A DNA stretch of 64,000 nucleotides from Alteromonas mediterranea DE (GTDB lineage: Bacteria; Pseudomonadota; Gammaproteobacteria; Enterobacterales; Alteromonadaceae): contig NC_011138.3 in the NCBI RefSeq assembly GCF_000020585.3, positions 2,967,020 to 3,031,019 of the forward strand, in the 5' to 3' direction. Positions 29,760 to 39,085 of the stretch are shown here, in pieces (position 1 is the first letter of the stretch; each line of letters opens with the position of its first letter). The translations under genes were made by a program, and so were the position numbers. The notes beneath the pieces were generated by a model. The model had not been told where the DNA came from. It did no database searches and saw only the letters and a list, made by a program, of their open reading frames with translations.

Positions 29760-30428
29760 ATGACCGATAAAAGCAAAATTGAAATTCAGGTAACCGACCG
29801 CGAGCGCGCGGCGAAGCCAACGATGAAGCGCACCAAACACATCAACCTTAATACCATGCGCAAAGGGTTTAGCGTAAAACCATTGGCCTTAGGTGTAGCC
29901 AGCGTGATATTAAGTGGCTGTGGCGCTGAAAAAGAAGACGCCACCATTTACACGTCGCTAGAAGACTGTAAACAAGATTATCCCGATGCTGTTGAGCGCT
30001 GTGAAGCCGCGTATCAAACTGCCGTGGATGAGGCGATGCGCACAAGTCCTCGCTTTAACTCCGAATACGACTGTGAGCACGAATTTGGTCCCAACCAGTG
30101 CCAACAAGTGAACAATAACAGTGGCAGCTTCTTCATGCCGTTTATGGCGGGATATATGGTGAGCTCATTGCTTTCGCCAAATCGCTACTACTCACAGCCT
30201 TTGTATACCTCTTATTCGTACAATTCACCGTTTCGTTCACGTTGGATAACGGCCGATGGGTATGTATTTGACGGTGACATTCGCAAGCGCAACTACCGTG
30301 TAAACAAAGATGTTTACAAGCCTAAACCCACGGTTAATAGAACGATGAAACGAGGCGGCTTTGGCAGCAGCGTACGAGCAAAATCTTCATGGGGAAGCAG
30401 CAGCCGTAAAGGCGGCTGGGGCGGCTAA
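29760..30428 (+). CDS. yjfM: YjfM-like DUF1190 lipoprotein
   Basis: The 222-residue protein has a Lys/Arg-rich start, a hydrophobic segment and an LSGC lipobox near residue 53. The N-terminal extension before the signal is long, so an internal ATG ([10 protein letters not shown] or [10 protein letters not shown]) may be the real start; the first ATG has GGGGGC before it. The mature part has paired cysteines ([24 protein letters not shown]). The C-terminus is rich in Gly, Ser, Arg and Trp and is low in complexity. It fits DUF1190. Confidence 0.82.
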   Translation: MTDKSKIEIQVTDRERAAKPTMKRTKHINLNTMRKGFSVKPLALGVASVILSGCGAEKEDATIYTSLEDCKQDYPDAVERCEAAYQTAVDEAMRTSPRFNSEYDCEHEFGPNQCQQVNNNSGSFFMPFMAGYMVSSLLSPNRYYSQPLYTSYSYNSPFRSRWITADGYVFDGDIRKRNYRVNKDVYKPKPTVNRTMKRGGFGSSVRAKSSWGSSSRKGGWGG

Positions 30429-30430
30429 AT

Positions 30431-31597
30431 ATGTTTAGAATGCCTTGTCAGCCACGCAAAGGCTGGCAGCAGCTGGCCAATGAATTCGGTTTTCACTTTC
30501 ACACCATGTATGGCGAGCCCTACTGGGATGAAACGGCTTATTATCAATTCACGCTAGCACAAATTGAAAACGACATTGAAGACCCCACCGCCGAGTTACA
30601 CCAGATGTGCTTGGCAGTAACCGAAGATGTGGTTAACAGTGAAGCATTACTTCGTCGATTTCGCATTCCCGAGAAGCATTGGGATTTGGTTAGACATAGC
30701 TGGCTTGACCGCGACACAAGTCTGTATTCACGCTTAGATCTCGTTTATAACGGAAAGGGCCCTGCCAAACTACTGGAAAATAATGCAGATACGCCCACCA
30801 GCTTGTATGAATCGGGGTTCTGGCAGTGGCTATGGCTTTCGCAAAATGTAGATGGCGGTAAGCTCCCTTTGCACGCCGACCAATTCAATAGTTTGCAAGA
30901 AAAGTTGGTTCATCGCTTTCGTGAAATTGCGCTTCACTATGGCATTAACCAGATGCACATGGCGTGCTGTGAGGACACAGTGGAAGACCGAGGCACGGTG
31001 CAATACCTTCAAGATTGCGCGAAAGAAGCGGGGCTTCAGGCAGACTTTGTGTTTATTGAAGATATCGGGCTTGCCGATACGGGCGTGTTCACCGACCTAA
31101 AAGACGCCCCAATAACAGACTGTTTTAAGCTTTACCCATGGGAATTTATGCTGCGGGAAGAGTTTGGTGACGTATTGGAAGACGCGCAAGTCAATTGGAT
31201 TGAGCCGCCGTGGAAGTCGATAATTTCAAACAAAGCATTGCTGCCCCAGCTTTGGAAAAAATTTGAAGGACACCCTAACCTTCTACCGGCCTTTTTTTCA
31301 GATGAAGTAAGCAATAATGGCTTGTCGGGGAAGTGGATTAAAAAACCGCTGTTTTCCAGGGAAGGGGCAAACGTGTCTATTATTGAAGATGGTGTCGAAA
31401 ACCTACTTAGTGACGGCCCTTATGGTGAGGAAGGGTTTATTGTCCAAGCATTTGAACCATTGCCGGTTTTCGAGGGTAACCATACACTTATTGGTAGTTG
31501 GTTAGTGGACGATATGCCAGCAGGCATCTCTGTAAGAGAAGACGCGTCTGCCATCACACAAGATTTATCCCGCTACCTTCCCCATATCATTCTTTAA
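30431..31597 (+). CDS. yjfC: YjfC-like glutathionylspermidine synthase family ATP-grasp protein
   Basis: The 388-residue protein matches the glutathionylspermidine-synthase C-terminal (pre-ATP-grasp/ATP-grasp) family: [43 protein letters not shown] and [13 protein letters not shown]. It lacks the amidase domain of the bifunctional E. coli enzyme. It probably ligates an amine to a carboxylate using ATP, but the substrate is unknown. It follows the DUF1190 lipoprotein by two bases. Confidence 0.87.
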   Translation: MFRMPCQPRKGWQQLANEFGFHFHTMYGEPYWDETAYYQFTLAQIENDIEDPTAELHQMCLAVTEDVVNSEALLRRFRIPEKHWDLVRHSWLDRDTSLYSRLDLVYNGKGPAKLLENNADTPTSLYESGFWQWLWLSQNVDGGKLPLHADQFNSLQEKLVHRFREIALHYGINQMHMACCEDTVEDRGTVQYLQDCAKEAGLQADFVFIEDIGLADTGVFTDLKDAPITDCFKLYPWEFMLREEFGDVLEDAQVNWIEPPWKSIISNKALLPQLWKKFEGHPNLLPAFFSDEVSNNGLSGKWIKKPLFSREGANVSIIEDGVENLLSDGPYGEEGFIVQAFEPLPVFEGNHTLIGSWLVDDMPAGISVREDASAITQDLSRYLPHIIL

Positions 31598-31617
31598 TTG
31601 ACGTGAAGGGTTATTAA

Positions 31618-32157
31618 ATGAAGTCGCTTTCATTTCAAATTCGAGTTTTACTGACCTTAGGCGCACTGCTTATTGTGATTGAAGTGGCCAACCTGCTTAC
31701 CGGTAATAGCCTCAACCAATTCGGTGTTGTACCTCGCACGCTATCCCACCTGCCCTATATTTTTACGGCGCCTTTTTTACACGGTACGCCAACGCATTTA
31801 ATGGCGAACTTGGTCCCGTTGCTGTTGTTTATGTGGCTTACTATGCAATGGGGACGACGCACATTTTTAATTGCCACGTTAAGCGCGTTGCTTGTAGGTG
31901 GCGTAGGCGTGTGGCTTTTTGGACGAAGCGCAACGCATATAGGCGCTAGCGGCATGGTTTACGGCTACTTTGGCTTTCTGGTTTTAGCCGGATTTCGCAG
32001 CAATAAAATACGCTATTTGCTTATTTCCTTAGTGGTGGCCGCGCTTTATGGTGGGATGCTGGTGGGTGTGCTGCCAACTTCAAAATTTATTTCCTTTGAA
32101 TATCATCTGTTTGGCTTTCTAGGCGGCTTATTTGCCGCATGGCACTGGGCACGCTAA
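31618..32157 (+). CDS. Rhomboid-family intramembrane serine protease
   Basis: The 179-residue protein has six hydrophobic segments. The catalytic serine sits in GASGMVYGYFG and the paired histidine in EYHLFGFLGG. The HLMANLVPL segment of helix 2 is typical. It is small, with only the core fold. It lies 20 bases behind the YjfC-like gene and may cleave membrane proteins of this envelope-stress set, which is inference from position. Confidence 0.85.
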   Translation: MKSLSFQIRVLLTLGALLIVIEVANLLTGNSLNQFGVVPRTLSHLPYIFTAPFLHGTPTHLMANLVPLLLFMWLTMQWGRRTFLIATLSALLVGGVGVWLFGRSATHIGASGMVYGYFGFLVLAGFRSNKIRYLLISLVVAALYGGMLVGVLPTSKFISFEYHLFGFLGGLFAAWHWAR

Positions 32158-32203
32158 TTAGTTTACGTATAATTGGCCTTAAGATAAGACGTTAAAAAAA
32201 GTT

Positions 32204-32905
32204 ATGTCAGCAGTACAACAACCTACACAGAAGAACCAGGGCTTTTTCGGCAACTTAGCGTTTAACATTGTTATTCCTGTCGTGCTAATGAGCTATGCAA
32301 GTTCAGAAGATTACTTAGGCCCAGCCTGGAGTATAGTCGCAGCCCTTAGCTTCCCAATAGGCTATGGTTTGTGGGATTTAAAAGAGTCCGGCAAAGTTAA
32401 CGGCTTTTCCGTTTTGGGTATTATCAGCGTACTACTAACCGGCGGGTTTAGTTTGCTCAAGCTTCCGGCTGAATATATCGCCATCAAAGAGGCCGCTATT
32501 CCGGGCCTTATCGGTATTGCCGTCCTCGCTACGCAGTACTCTAATAAGCCGTTAGTGAAAATGCTTATTTTGAACGACCAGATAATAAACTGGCCGCACT
32601 TGAATCAGGTACTTGACGCTAAAGGGAAACAACCCGAATTCAAAAAGAAAATTGCAGTAAGCTCGTATATCGTAGCGAGCTCATTTTTCCTTTCATCAGC
32701 ACTTAACTATATTTTGGCAAAAATGATCCTGGTCAGTGAGCCGGGTACCACGGCCTACACCGAAGAACTTGGTCGCATGACCGCGTTAAGCTACCCCGTC
32801 ATTGTTATTCCCAGCATGATTTTGCTTGTTGCAGCGCTTTGGTATTTATTCGCCCAAATCAAAAAAATTACGGGTGAAGAACTCGATAACTTCATAAACC
32901 AGTAA
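32204..32905 (+). CDS. VC0807-family integral membrane protein
   Basis: The 233-residue membrane protein has about six hydrophobic segments and the pattern NIVIPVVLMSYASSEDYLGPAW. It looks like the VC0807 family, whose function is unknown. It is followed by a terminator and may be the last gene of the run. Confidence 0.65.
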   Translation: MSAVQQPTQKNQGFFGNLAFNIVIPVVLMSYASSEDYLGPAWSIVAALSFPIGYGLWDLKESGKVNGFSVLGIISVLLTGGFSLLKLPAEYIAIKEAAIPGLIGIAVLATQYSNKPLVKMLILNDQIINWPHLNQVLDAKGKQPEFKKKIAVSSYIVASSFFLSSALNYILAKMILVSEPGTTAYTEELGRMTALSYPVIVIPSMILLVAALWYLFAQIKKITGEELDNFINQ

Positions 32906-32919
32906 ATTCAAATAATGAT

Positions 32920-32944
32920 AAGGGGCGGTAAGCCCCTTTTTTAT
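32920..32944 (+). terminator. Terminator behind the VC0807-like gene
   Basis: The stem AAGGGGC/GCCCCTT with a GTA-type loop is followed by six T's on the plus strand. It closes the yjf-type operon. Confidence 0.9.
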
Positions 32945-33081
32945 TGCCAATAGAAAAACTACCTCGCCGTTTTAACCGAAATACTTTTACACTACGTATA
33001 CTGATACTGAAAAATACTAAACACGCTAAATAAAGACTACGACACGACTACGACCCAAAACTATAACGACAAAGCCTACGT

Positions 33082-33774
33082 ATGCTAATTATAAAAGAGC
33101 TCAAAAAATCATTTTCAGACGCCGGAACACCATTGCTTAATAACCTTTCTCTTAACACACGAAAGGGCGAGTCGATTAGCATTCAGGGGGCATCAGGCTG
33201 CGGAAAATCCACATTACTTTCATTAATAGCAGGTTTCGAGAAGCCAGATAGCGGCGACATTTTGGTTAATAACTTGTCGATTGTGAATAGCGGCAGCAAC
33301 CTCAAAAAAATTGATAATTTTCGCAAAGAAAACCTTGGTATTGTCTTTCAGAGCTTTAACCTGTTCGATTGTTTCAACGCGTGGGACAACATTGCCTTTA
33401 CCGCAAGGCTTAAAGGAAACGTTGATAAAGACTACCAGCTAGCGCTTATGAAGCAGCTCGGTATTTTATCTCTTGCTCAACACCCCATAAGTAGCTTATC
33501 TGGGGGCGAACAGCAACGGTGCGCTATTGCACGAGCGCTGGTTCACCGCCCAGCCCTTGTCCTTGCCGACGAGCCCACCGGTAATCTTGATGAAGCCACC
33601 AGCGATACAGTATCTGACTTGCTCTTTGAAACCTGTAGACACACTAACACCACGCTTGTAGTGGTTACACACAGTAATGAAGTAGCGGTAAAAGCCGATC
33701 GTGCGCTGCAGTTACATCAAGGCGTGCTTGAACGCGCTAACATTGACAATGCCACACTAACCACAGCTCGTTAG
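33082..33774 (+). CDS. ABC transporter ATP-binding protein (MacB/LolD/AttE type)
   Basis: The 230-residue ATPase has Walker A GASGCGKST near residues 36-44, signature LSGGEQQRCAIARAL and Walker B LVLADEPTGNLDE. These place it in the LolD/MacB/FtsE group. It is followed by an FtsX-type permease and an AttH-type lipoprotein, the same set as the AttEFGH transporters. Such mechanotransmission-type complexes act on lipoproteins or other envelope substrates rather than importing solutes. Confidence 0.9.
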   Translation: MLIIKELKKSFSDAGTPLLNNLSLNTRKGESISIQGASGCGKSTLLSLIAGFEKPDSGDILVNNLSIVNSGSNLKKIDNFRKENLGIVFQSFNLFDCFNAWDNIAFTARLKGNVDKDYQLALMKQLGILSLAQHPISSLSGGEQQRCAIARALVHRPALVLADEPTGNLDEATSDTVSDLLFETCRHTNTTLVVVTHSNEVAVKADRALQLHQGVLERANIDNATLTTAR

Positions 33775-33829
33775 TGCCTACTCTTGCTACACGTAAGCTT
33801 ACCGAGATAGTAAGACGCCAAAGGAGAAA

Positions 33830-36619
33830 ATGTTGCGTACGTTGCTTCTAACCACATCGGCCCTGTTTGCCATGGCGAGAAAGCGGCCTTGGGAGCCACT
33901 GCTTATTATGTTTGCAATACTGTTAGCAAACGCTGGGCTTATCACCGTATTACTTATAAACGAAGGCGCCACCCAGGGAGAATTATTACAGCGCGAGCAA
34001 GGGATACTTTCTAACAACATCGTTGTACCTGCTGATAAGGCTACCCACTTCAGCAAAGAACAATACGCGCTAATTCGACAAAGTGGCTTTACTCAACTTA
34101 TTGCATTTGCCGAACGAAACATCGTTTTAACCTGCGAAGACAATGAAAAAAGCCCGGTAATGCTCAAACTCATTGGCGTAGACACGCAGCCCTTTTTAGG
34201 CAGCACTTTTAAAGGTTTACCCCAACGTGAAGTAAGTCGCCTTCAAAGTATGGCTTCACAAGCGGCTTCAACGTCACCACAGGTAAACAGTAAAACCCGT
34301 GTATTTAGATCAGGACGCTCACCTTCGTTTCCCGTCAATGGGCTTATTCACCCTGCGACCAGCACGAAGCTTTCTTGTCACAAGGTGTTAAGGGAAGTGG
34401 ATAACCCCCCGCTATGGCCGGCATCGGTTACCGCGGTAACGACAAGCGCTGCGCCCCACAATACCCTTTTAATTGCTATTGCTGATTTTTACAAAGGGGA
34501 AGTACACATAGCCAACGATGCAGCGAATCACGCTTATCATGAGGAACCAACGTCAATGCAGGTGCCGCTTGCGGGGTTCATCTCGTTCGTTTCCCTTACC
34601 GAAGAAGATATCCGTCATTTAGAAGCGCTCCTTGGCACAAGAGTGTCTGTGGCCGGCGGCGATGCAATCAACGAAACGGGCTCGCTGCCAGAGAGCTTTA
34701 GGCTAAACCTGTGGGCCATGAGCGCACTTATGGGCGTGGTAGCCCTGTTTATTGTACTTAATGCGCTCAATTTAATGTACCGCACTCGCCTGCCCAATAT
34801 CATTCGGCTGCGTCAGCTTGGCGTCTCTACCGCGACACTAATCAGCGCCCTATATGTAGAACTTTTTTTATATTGCATAGTGAGCACCCCGTTAGGCATT
34901 TTCGTCGGCTTTCAAGCCGCCTCTTTCTTGTCGCCCGTTATAAGTGGCACCTTTGCGTCGCTGTTCAGTGCGGTGTTCGTGAACCCAGATGTAAACTTAC
35001 TTGCTTTGTTTACCCTCGCCCTTACCGTAACCTTTTCATCGTTAGTCCTGTTTGCGTTAGTTCCCATTAAAACACTTTCTAATGCATTAACCTTAAAACG
35101 GGTAAAAGAAGGGAAAAGCCTACCTTTGGTTGTGGTGCTTGCGGCGTCTGTAACGGCTGTCGTGTTTTTAATCCTTATTGAAAAGCTTATTGCTTCGACC
35201 GCAACAGCGCTGCTGTTCGTTGCGTTACTGCTGTTATTTAGCTGCGCACTGGTATTACTTTGGCTGCCAATACTATCTAAAGGCTTGGCGAGCATGGCTC
35301 CCAAAAAGTGGCCGGTATTTTATTATGTTATTGCAAACATGCACTTGCTTTCGGGCAAAACCCGGTTAGCCGTGTGTGCTTTTTTCATTGCGTTAACGGC
35401 CAACATTGGCATGAACACCATGACCGACAGTTTCAGAAACGCAACTGAGCAGTGGTTAACTCAAAGACTTTATTCTCCCTACTACCTGTACACCGATTTA
35501 CCGCTGTCGAAGGTCACACTCCCGCCATCCCTTTCTTCAACACCGCTACTTAAAGCGCAAGGTGAAGTGTTAGGCGTTTACCCTAATAGCTCGAAAACAA
35601 TAGCTGCCAATACGCCTGCTTCGGCGGTATCAATAAGCAGTTATCCGGTGCATCAAACGGGTAAAAACGCCCTAGTACTTGATGCACTCGCCGAGCCGAG
35701 CCTAGATGCTGCGTGGAGTAAATTTGTGACAGGGAAAGGGGTATTTATCAACCAGCAACTGGCTTTTGCCCACGGTATTGAATTAGTCAATACGCTACGT
35801 ATTGAAAACATTAGGCTGCGCAATTCTCCTTCCTCTGCGAGCTTTGCGCAAACCTCCTCCAAACCGGGCGCTTTGGAGGAGGTTTCCGACATTTTATCTA
35901 CCACACCAACGTGGAAGGTCTTGGGTATCTATCCTGATTACGGCAATTTGAACGGCCAAATATTAGTGCCCCTCCCCTACTTTTCCCAAGACAACGACGT
36001 TATCAAAAACGCGCTATTTTCTGGAGTAATGGCCCTGTACCCCGCCAACCAAGACACCGGTAATAGCGCTTTATTTAATGGCATGGCCGGGCAAAATACT
36101 ACACCTAACACAAAAGTTGACGATGCATTAAGCGCGCTGACGGCAAAGGAAGGGGAATACACACTTTATGCAAAGCAAGAGCTGCTGGATATTTCCATGC
36201 AAACTTTCGACCGTACCTTTGTATTAACTGATGGCCTTAATATTACTACTTTACTCGTTGCTGGCATTGCATTTGCTGTTTCTCTTACCGTACTTACCTT
36301 AGGAAGTGCTGCCGAGCTATCTGTATTAAGGGCGCTTGGCGTAAGCCAGTTCAAAGTAAAGTTAGCGCTTTTTATGCAATACATGTTGCTGTGTTTGCTT
36401 TCGGCACTACTCGCTATTCCTTTCGGTATTTATCTGGCGTATGTGTTTATTAACTTGGTAAATAGGTATGCATTTAATTGGGTGTACCCGCTTGCTATAA
36501 ACACTCAGGTACTGTTCGCAAGCGTAGGAGTATCTCTACTTATTGTATCGCTCGTGCTTTTGCTTCCCTTAGGAAAACTAAGGCCCAAAATTGATCTTAG
36601 ACAGGAAGCGCAGCTATGA
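33830..36619 (+). CDS. FtsX-like ABC transporter permease, long form
   Basis: The 929-residue membrane protein has two FtsX-type membrane domains. There is an N-terminal helix near residue 25, a soluble periplasmic domain to ~290 and three helices to ~420. More helices near 440-500, a second periplasmic domain and a final three-helix FtsX block (~800-920) follow. Its length suggests two permease units (AttF and AttG of the att system) joined in one chain. AAGGAG precedes the ATG. Its stop overlaps the start of the AttH-like gene. Confidence 0.88.
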   Translation: MLRTLLLTTSALFAMARKRPWEPLLIMFAILLANAGLITVLLINEGATQGELLQREQGILSNNIVVPADKATHFSKEQYALIRQSGFTQLIAFAERNIVLTCEDNEKSPVMLKLIGVDTQPFLGSTFKGLPQREVSRLQSMASQAASTSPQVNSKTRVFRSGRSPSFPVNGLIHPATSTKLSCHKVLREVDNPPLWPASVTAVTTSAAPHNTLLIAIADFYKGEVHIANDAANHAYHEEPTSMQVPLAGFISFVSLTEEDIRHLEALLGTRVSVAGGDAINETGSLPESFRLNLWAMSALMGVVALFIVLNALNLMYRTRLPNIIRLRQLGVSTATLISALYVELFLYCIVSTPLGIFVGFQAASFLSPVISGTFASLFSAVFVNPDVNLLALFTLALTVTFSSLVLFALVPIKTLSNALTLKRVKEGKSLPLVVVLAASVTAVVFLILIEKLIASTATALLFVALLLLFSCALVLLWLPILSKGLASMAPKKWPVFYYVIANMHLLSGKTRLAVCAFFIALTANIGMNTMTDSFRNATEQWLTQRLYSPYYLYTDLPLSKVTLPPSLSSTPLLKAQGEVLGVYPNSSKTIAANTPASAVSISSYPVHQTGKNALVLDALAEPSLDAAWSKFVTGKGVFINQQLAFAHGIELVNTLRIENIRLRNSPSSASFAQTSSKPGALEEVSDILSTTPTWKVLGIYPDYGNLNGQILVPLPYFSQDNDVIKNALFSGVMALYPANQDTGNSALFNGMAGQNTTPNTKVDDALSALTAKEGEYTLYAKQELLDISMQTFDRTFVLTDGLNITTLLVAGIAFAVSLTVLTLGSAAELSVLRALGVSQFKVKLALFMQYMLLCLLSALLAIPFGIYLAYVFINLVNRYAFNWVYPLAINTQVLFASVGVSLLIVSLVLLLPLGKLRPKIDLRQEAQL

Positions 36620-37968
36620 CACAAGGTAGACCTGCTAACAAAATGCTTAGTGCGCTTTGTTTAAAACCGCTTACACGCTTTTCATTCTCGCTGTTAGTGT
36701 TATTTGCCGCGTGCTGTTTGCTTAACGCCTGCGATAGCGCACCTGTTGATGGCAATGCGGCATTGAGAGACATCAGAGGTGAAGAAAGCAGCGCGCCAAA
36801 CCGTTTTTTTGGCGATATAAAGTCAAGCGAGGTATTCGCTACCGTTGAGCGCGATAATTATCTATCCTTACCTTCTGACCACGAAAGCCATCCCGATTTT
36901 CAGTTAGAATGGTGGTACCTAACCTTTGTGCTAACAAGCGATACAGGTGAAGAGTTAGGCCTTCAATATACGCTTTTTCGCTTTAATACCGATAGTAGGG
37001 GCGATCAGCAACACGCCAAAAGCCATTGGGCGAATACCCAACAGTGGATGGGACATGCATCGCTGCATACAAAAAACAGACATTATTTCGAAGAGCGTTT
37101 TGCTGCCGGCAACGTGGGTAATGCTTACGTAAAAAGGCAGCCCTTTACAGCTGTCGTTGACGATTGGCAATGGAAAAGCACTGCGACTAATAACAGTAAA
37201 GAAGCCGCGAGTGAAAGTAATGGGATGTTCCCCTCTTCGTTATTATTTACGTTTGGCAATGAAAAGAAAAACGCAAAGAGCAGCGTAGTGGCAATGAATG
37301 CAGCGCTACCAACAGCAACATCACCTTCATCACAATACACCTTAGATAATAACGTGGTTAGCGTGTCACTAAACTTAAGTGCTACAGGCCCGTTTATAAA
37401 ACATGGCGATAACGGCTACAGCAAGAAAACAGAAGACGGGCGCTTGCGCTCGTATTATTACAGCCAGCCTTTTATTCAGGCGAATGGCACCGTAAACATC
37501 GAAGGTAAAACGCTAAAGGTAAGCGGTAAAGGCTGGTTTGATCACGAGTGGACGAGCCATTTAGCCAATAGCCAAGCAATGGGGTGGGATTGGTTTTCAC
37601 TGCACCTAGACGATGGCAGTAAACTCATGGCTTTTCGCATGCATGCAAGCACTGGGCGCAGCAAAAACGAAAAAAACGAGGTTTACACGACCGCCAGCTA
37701 TATTACTACAGAGGGTATAAAAGAAACCATCGACCAAGCGAGCATATCTATAACACCGGTGAAATACGAAACGATTAAATCTGGTGAAACTAACCGAACA
37801 GTCCCAACCGCTTGGCAAATACGCATACCAAAAAAGAACATCAACGCAACTGTTGCCGCATTTAAGAAAAACCAGTGGAACGACAGCCTTTTCCCCTACT
37901 ATGAAGGGCGCGTTAAAATAAGTGGTTCACACTCAGGCAGCGGCTTTATGGAGCTAACGGGCTACTAA
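36616..37968 (+). CDS. AttH/CrtC-type lipocalin-like lipoprotein
   Basis: The 450-residue protein has a signal peptide with lipobox LNAC (C39). Its body is typical of the AttH/carotenoid 1,2-hydratase-like family: HPDFQLEWWYLTFVL, SYYYSQPF and GKGWFDHEWTS, then LHLDDGSKLMAFRM. The biochemical activity is unproven. A four-base overlap with the permease implies that it works with that transporter, perhaps as a lipid- or substrate-binding partner. Confidence 0.85.
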   Translation: MTQGRPANKMLSALCLKPLTRFSFSLLVLFAACCLLNACDSAPVDGNAALRDIRGEESSAPNRFFGDIKSSEVFATVERDNYLSLPSDHESHPDFQLEWWYLTFVLTSDTGEELGLQYTLFRFNTDSRGDQQHAKSHWANTQQWMGHASLHTKNRHYFEERFAAGNVGNAYVKRQPFTAVVDDWQWKSTATNNSKEAASESNGMFPSSLLFTFGNEKKNAKSSVVAMNAALPTATSPSSQYTLDNNVVSVSLNLSATGPFIKHGDNGYSKKTEDGRLRSYYYSQPFIQANGTVNIEGKTLKVSGKGWFDHEWTSHLANSQAMGWDWFSLHLDDGSKLMAFRMHASTGRSKNEKNEVYTTASYITTEGIKETIDQASISITPVKYETIKSGETNRTVPTAWQIRIPKKNINATVAAFKKNQWNDSLFPYYEGRVKISGSHSGSGFMELTGY

Positions 37969-38016
37969 TACTGCACGTTACTCCACCATTTAACGCCCCG
38001 CTCCGTTTCGCCCCCA

Positions 38017-38937
38017 CTAATAAATAGACCAGTTTATTCGCTCACTGAGCGAGGTTAATGCCGCTACACCAAGTTGTGAATTGCCCACACTATTAAGTGC
38101 CGGTGAGAAAACGCAAATTGAAAAACGGCCCGGCACAACGGCAACAATACCGCCGCCCACACCACTTTTACCCGGCAGGCCTACCTTAAAGGCGAAGCTA
38201 CCTGCTTCGTCGTACATGCCGCTGGTTGCTAAAAGCGCGTTAACTTGTTTCGTTTGGTAAGGCGTTAATACCTGCTCATTAGCACAAGTTGAGAAGCCGC
38301 CGTTGGCTAGGAAACTAGTGGAGCGGGCTAAATCTTCACAGCTCATTTCTAACGCACAATTATGGAAATAGTTACGAAGTACGTCTTCAACCTCGTTCTC
38401 AAAGTTACCGTAAGCTTTCATCAAATACGCCATGGCTGCGTTACGAGAACGGTGCTCAAATTCCGATTCTGCTACTTCTTTGTTCACCACAATTTCGCCG
38501 TTACAGCTTAAGCGCCTAACGAAGTCTCTCATGGCAATATGCGGCGAGGCAAAACGAGACTGTACCATATCACTTACTACCAACGCGCCGGCGTTGATAA
38601 AGGGGTTACGAGGAAGACCATGTTCGTACTCTAACTGCACTAATGAGTTAAAAGGTAAACCGGATGGCTCGCACCCTACCCTATCCCACATAGTTTCCCC
38701 ATAGTGGTTAATGGATAACACCAAATTAAACACCTTTGAAATACTCTGAATTGAGAAAGGCACGCTGGCATCGCCAATAGAGGTTATATGACCTTGGGTA
38801 TCACAAATTGAAATGCCAAACTGCCTCGGGTTTACCGTAGCCAGGGCGGGTATGTAATCTGCAACCTTGCCCATACCCAACATAGGTTCAACTTCATCGT
38901 ATATATCTTGAAGTAACGACAGCATTTCGCTTTTCAT
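38017..38937 (-). CDS. glsA: Glutaminase
   Basis: This serine-dependent glutaminase, which yields glutamate and ammonia, is 306 residues long, as for the bacterial GlsA/GlsB family. The catalytic block [12 protein letters not shown] and the segments [14 protein letters not shown] and [17 protein letters not shown] are present. It converges with the AttH-like gene and lies behind a terminator that ends the alkaline phosphatase transcript, so it is transcribed on its own. Confidence 0.95.
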   Translation of the reverse strand: MKSEMLSLLQDIYDEVEPMLGMGKVADYIPALATVNPRQFGISICDTQGHITSIGDASVPFSIQSISKVFNLVLSINHYGETMWDRVGCEPSGLPFNSLVQLEYEHGLPRNPFINAGALVVSDMVQSRFASPHIAMRDFVRRLSCNGEIVVNKEVAESEFEHRSRNAAMAYLMKAYGNFENEVEDVLRNYFHNCALEMSCEDLARSTSFLANGGFSTCANEQVLTPYQTKQVNALLATSGMYDEAGSFAFKVGLPGKSGVGGGIVAVVPGRFSICVFSPALNSVGNSQLGVAALTSLSERINWSIY

Positions 38938-38963
38938 GTTTTCCTTTTACCTTATTTCCCAAC

Positions 38964-39008
38964 AGATAAAAATAAAGCGCCAGCTTTAAAAAACATTGGC
39001 GCTTTATT
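38964..39008 (-). terminator. Terminator behind the alkaline phosphatase gene
   Basis: A perfect 12-bp stem (AATAAAGCGCCA with TGGCGCTTTATT) with a 14-base loop is followed on the minus strand by a T-rich tract. It lies between the phosphatase stop and the glutaminase start. Confidence 0.85.
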
Positions 39009-39085
39009 CAATCGATTACAGCTTAGTGCACTTTGTTTTAAGCGCGATGCCCTATTAGCACTTCAGCAAAACGCTAAACTGACCG

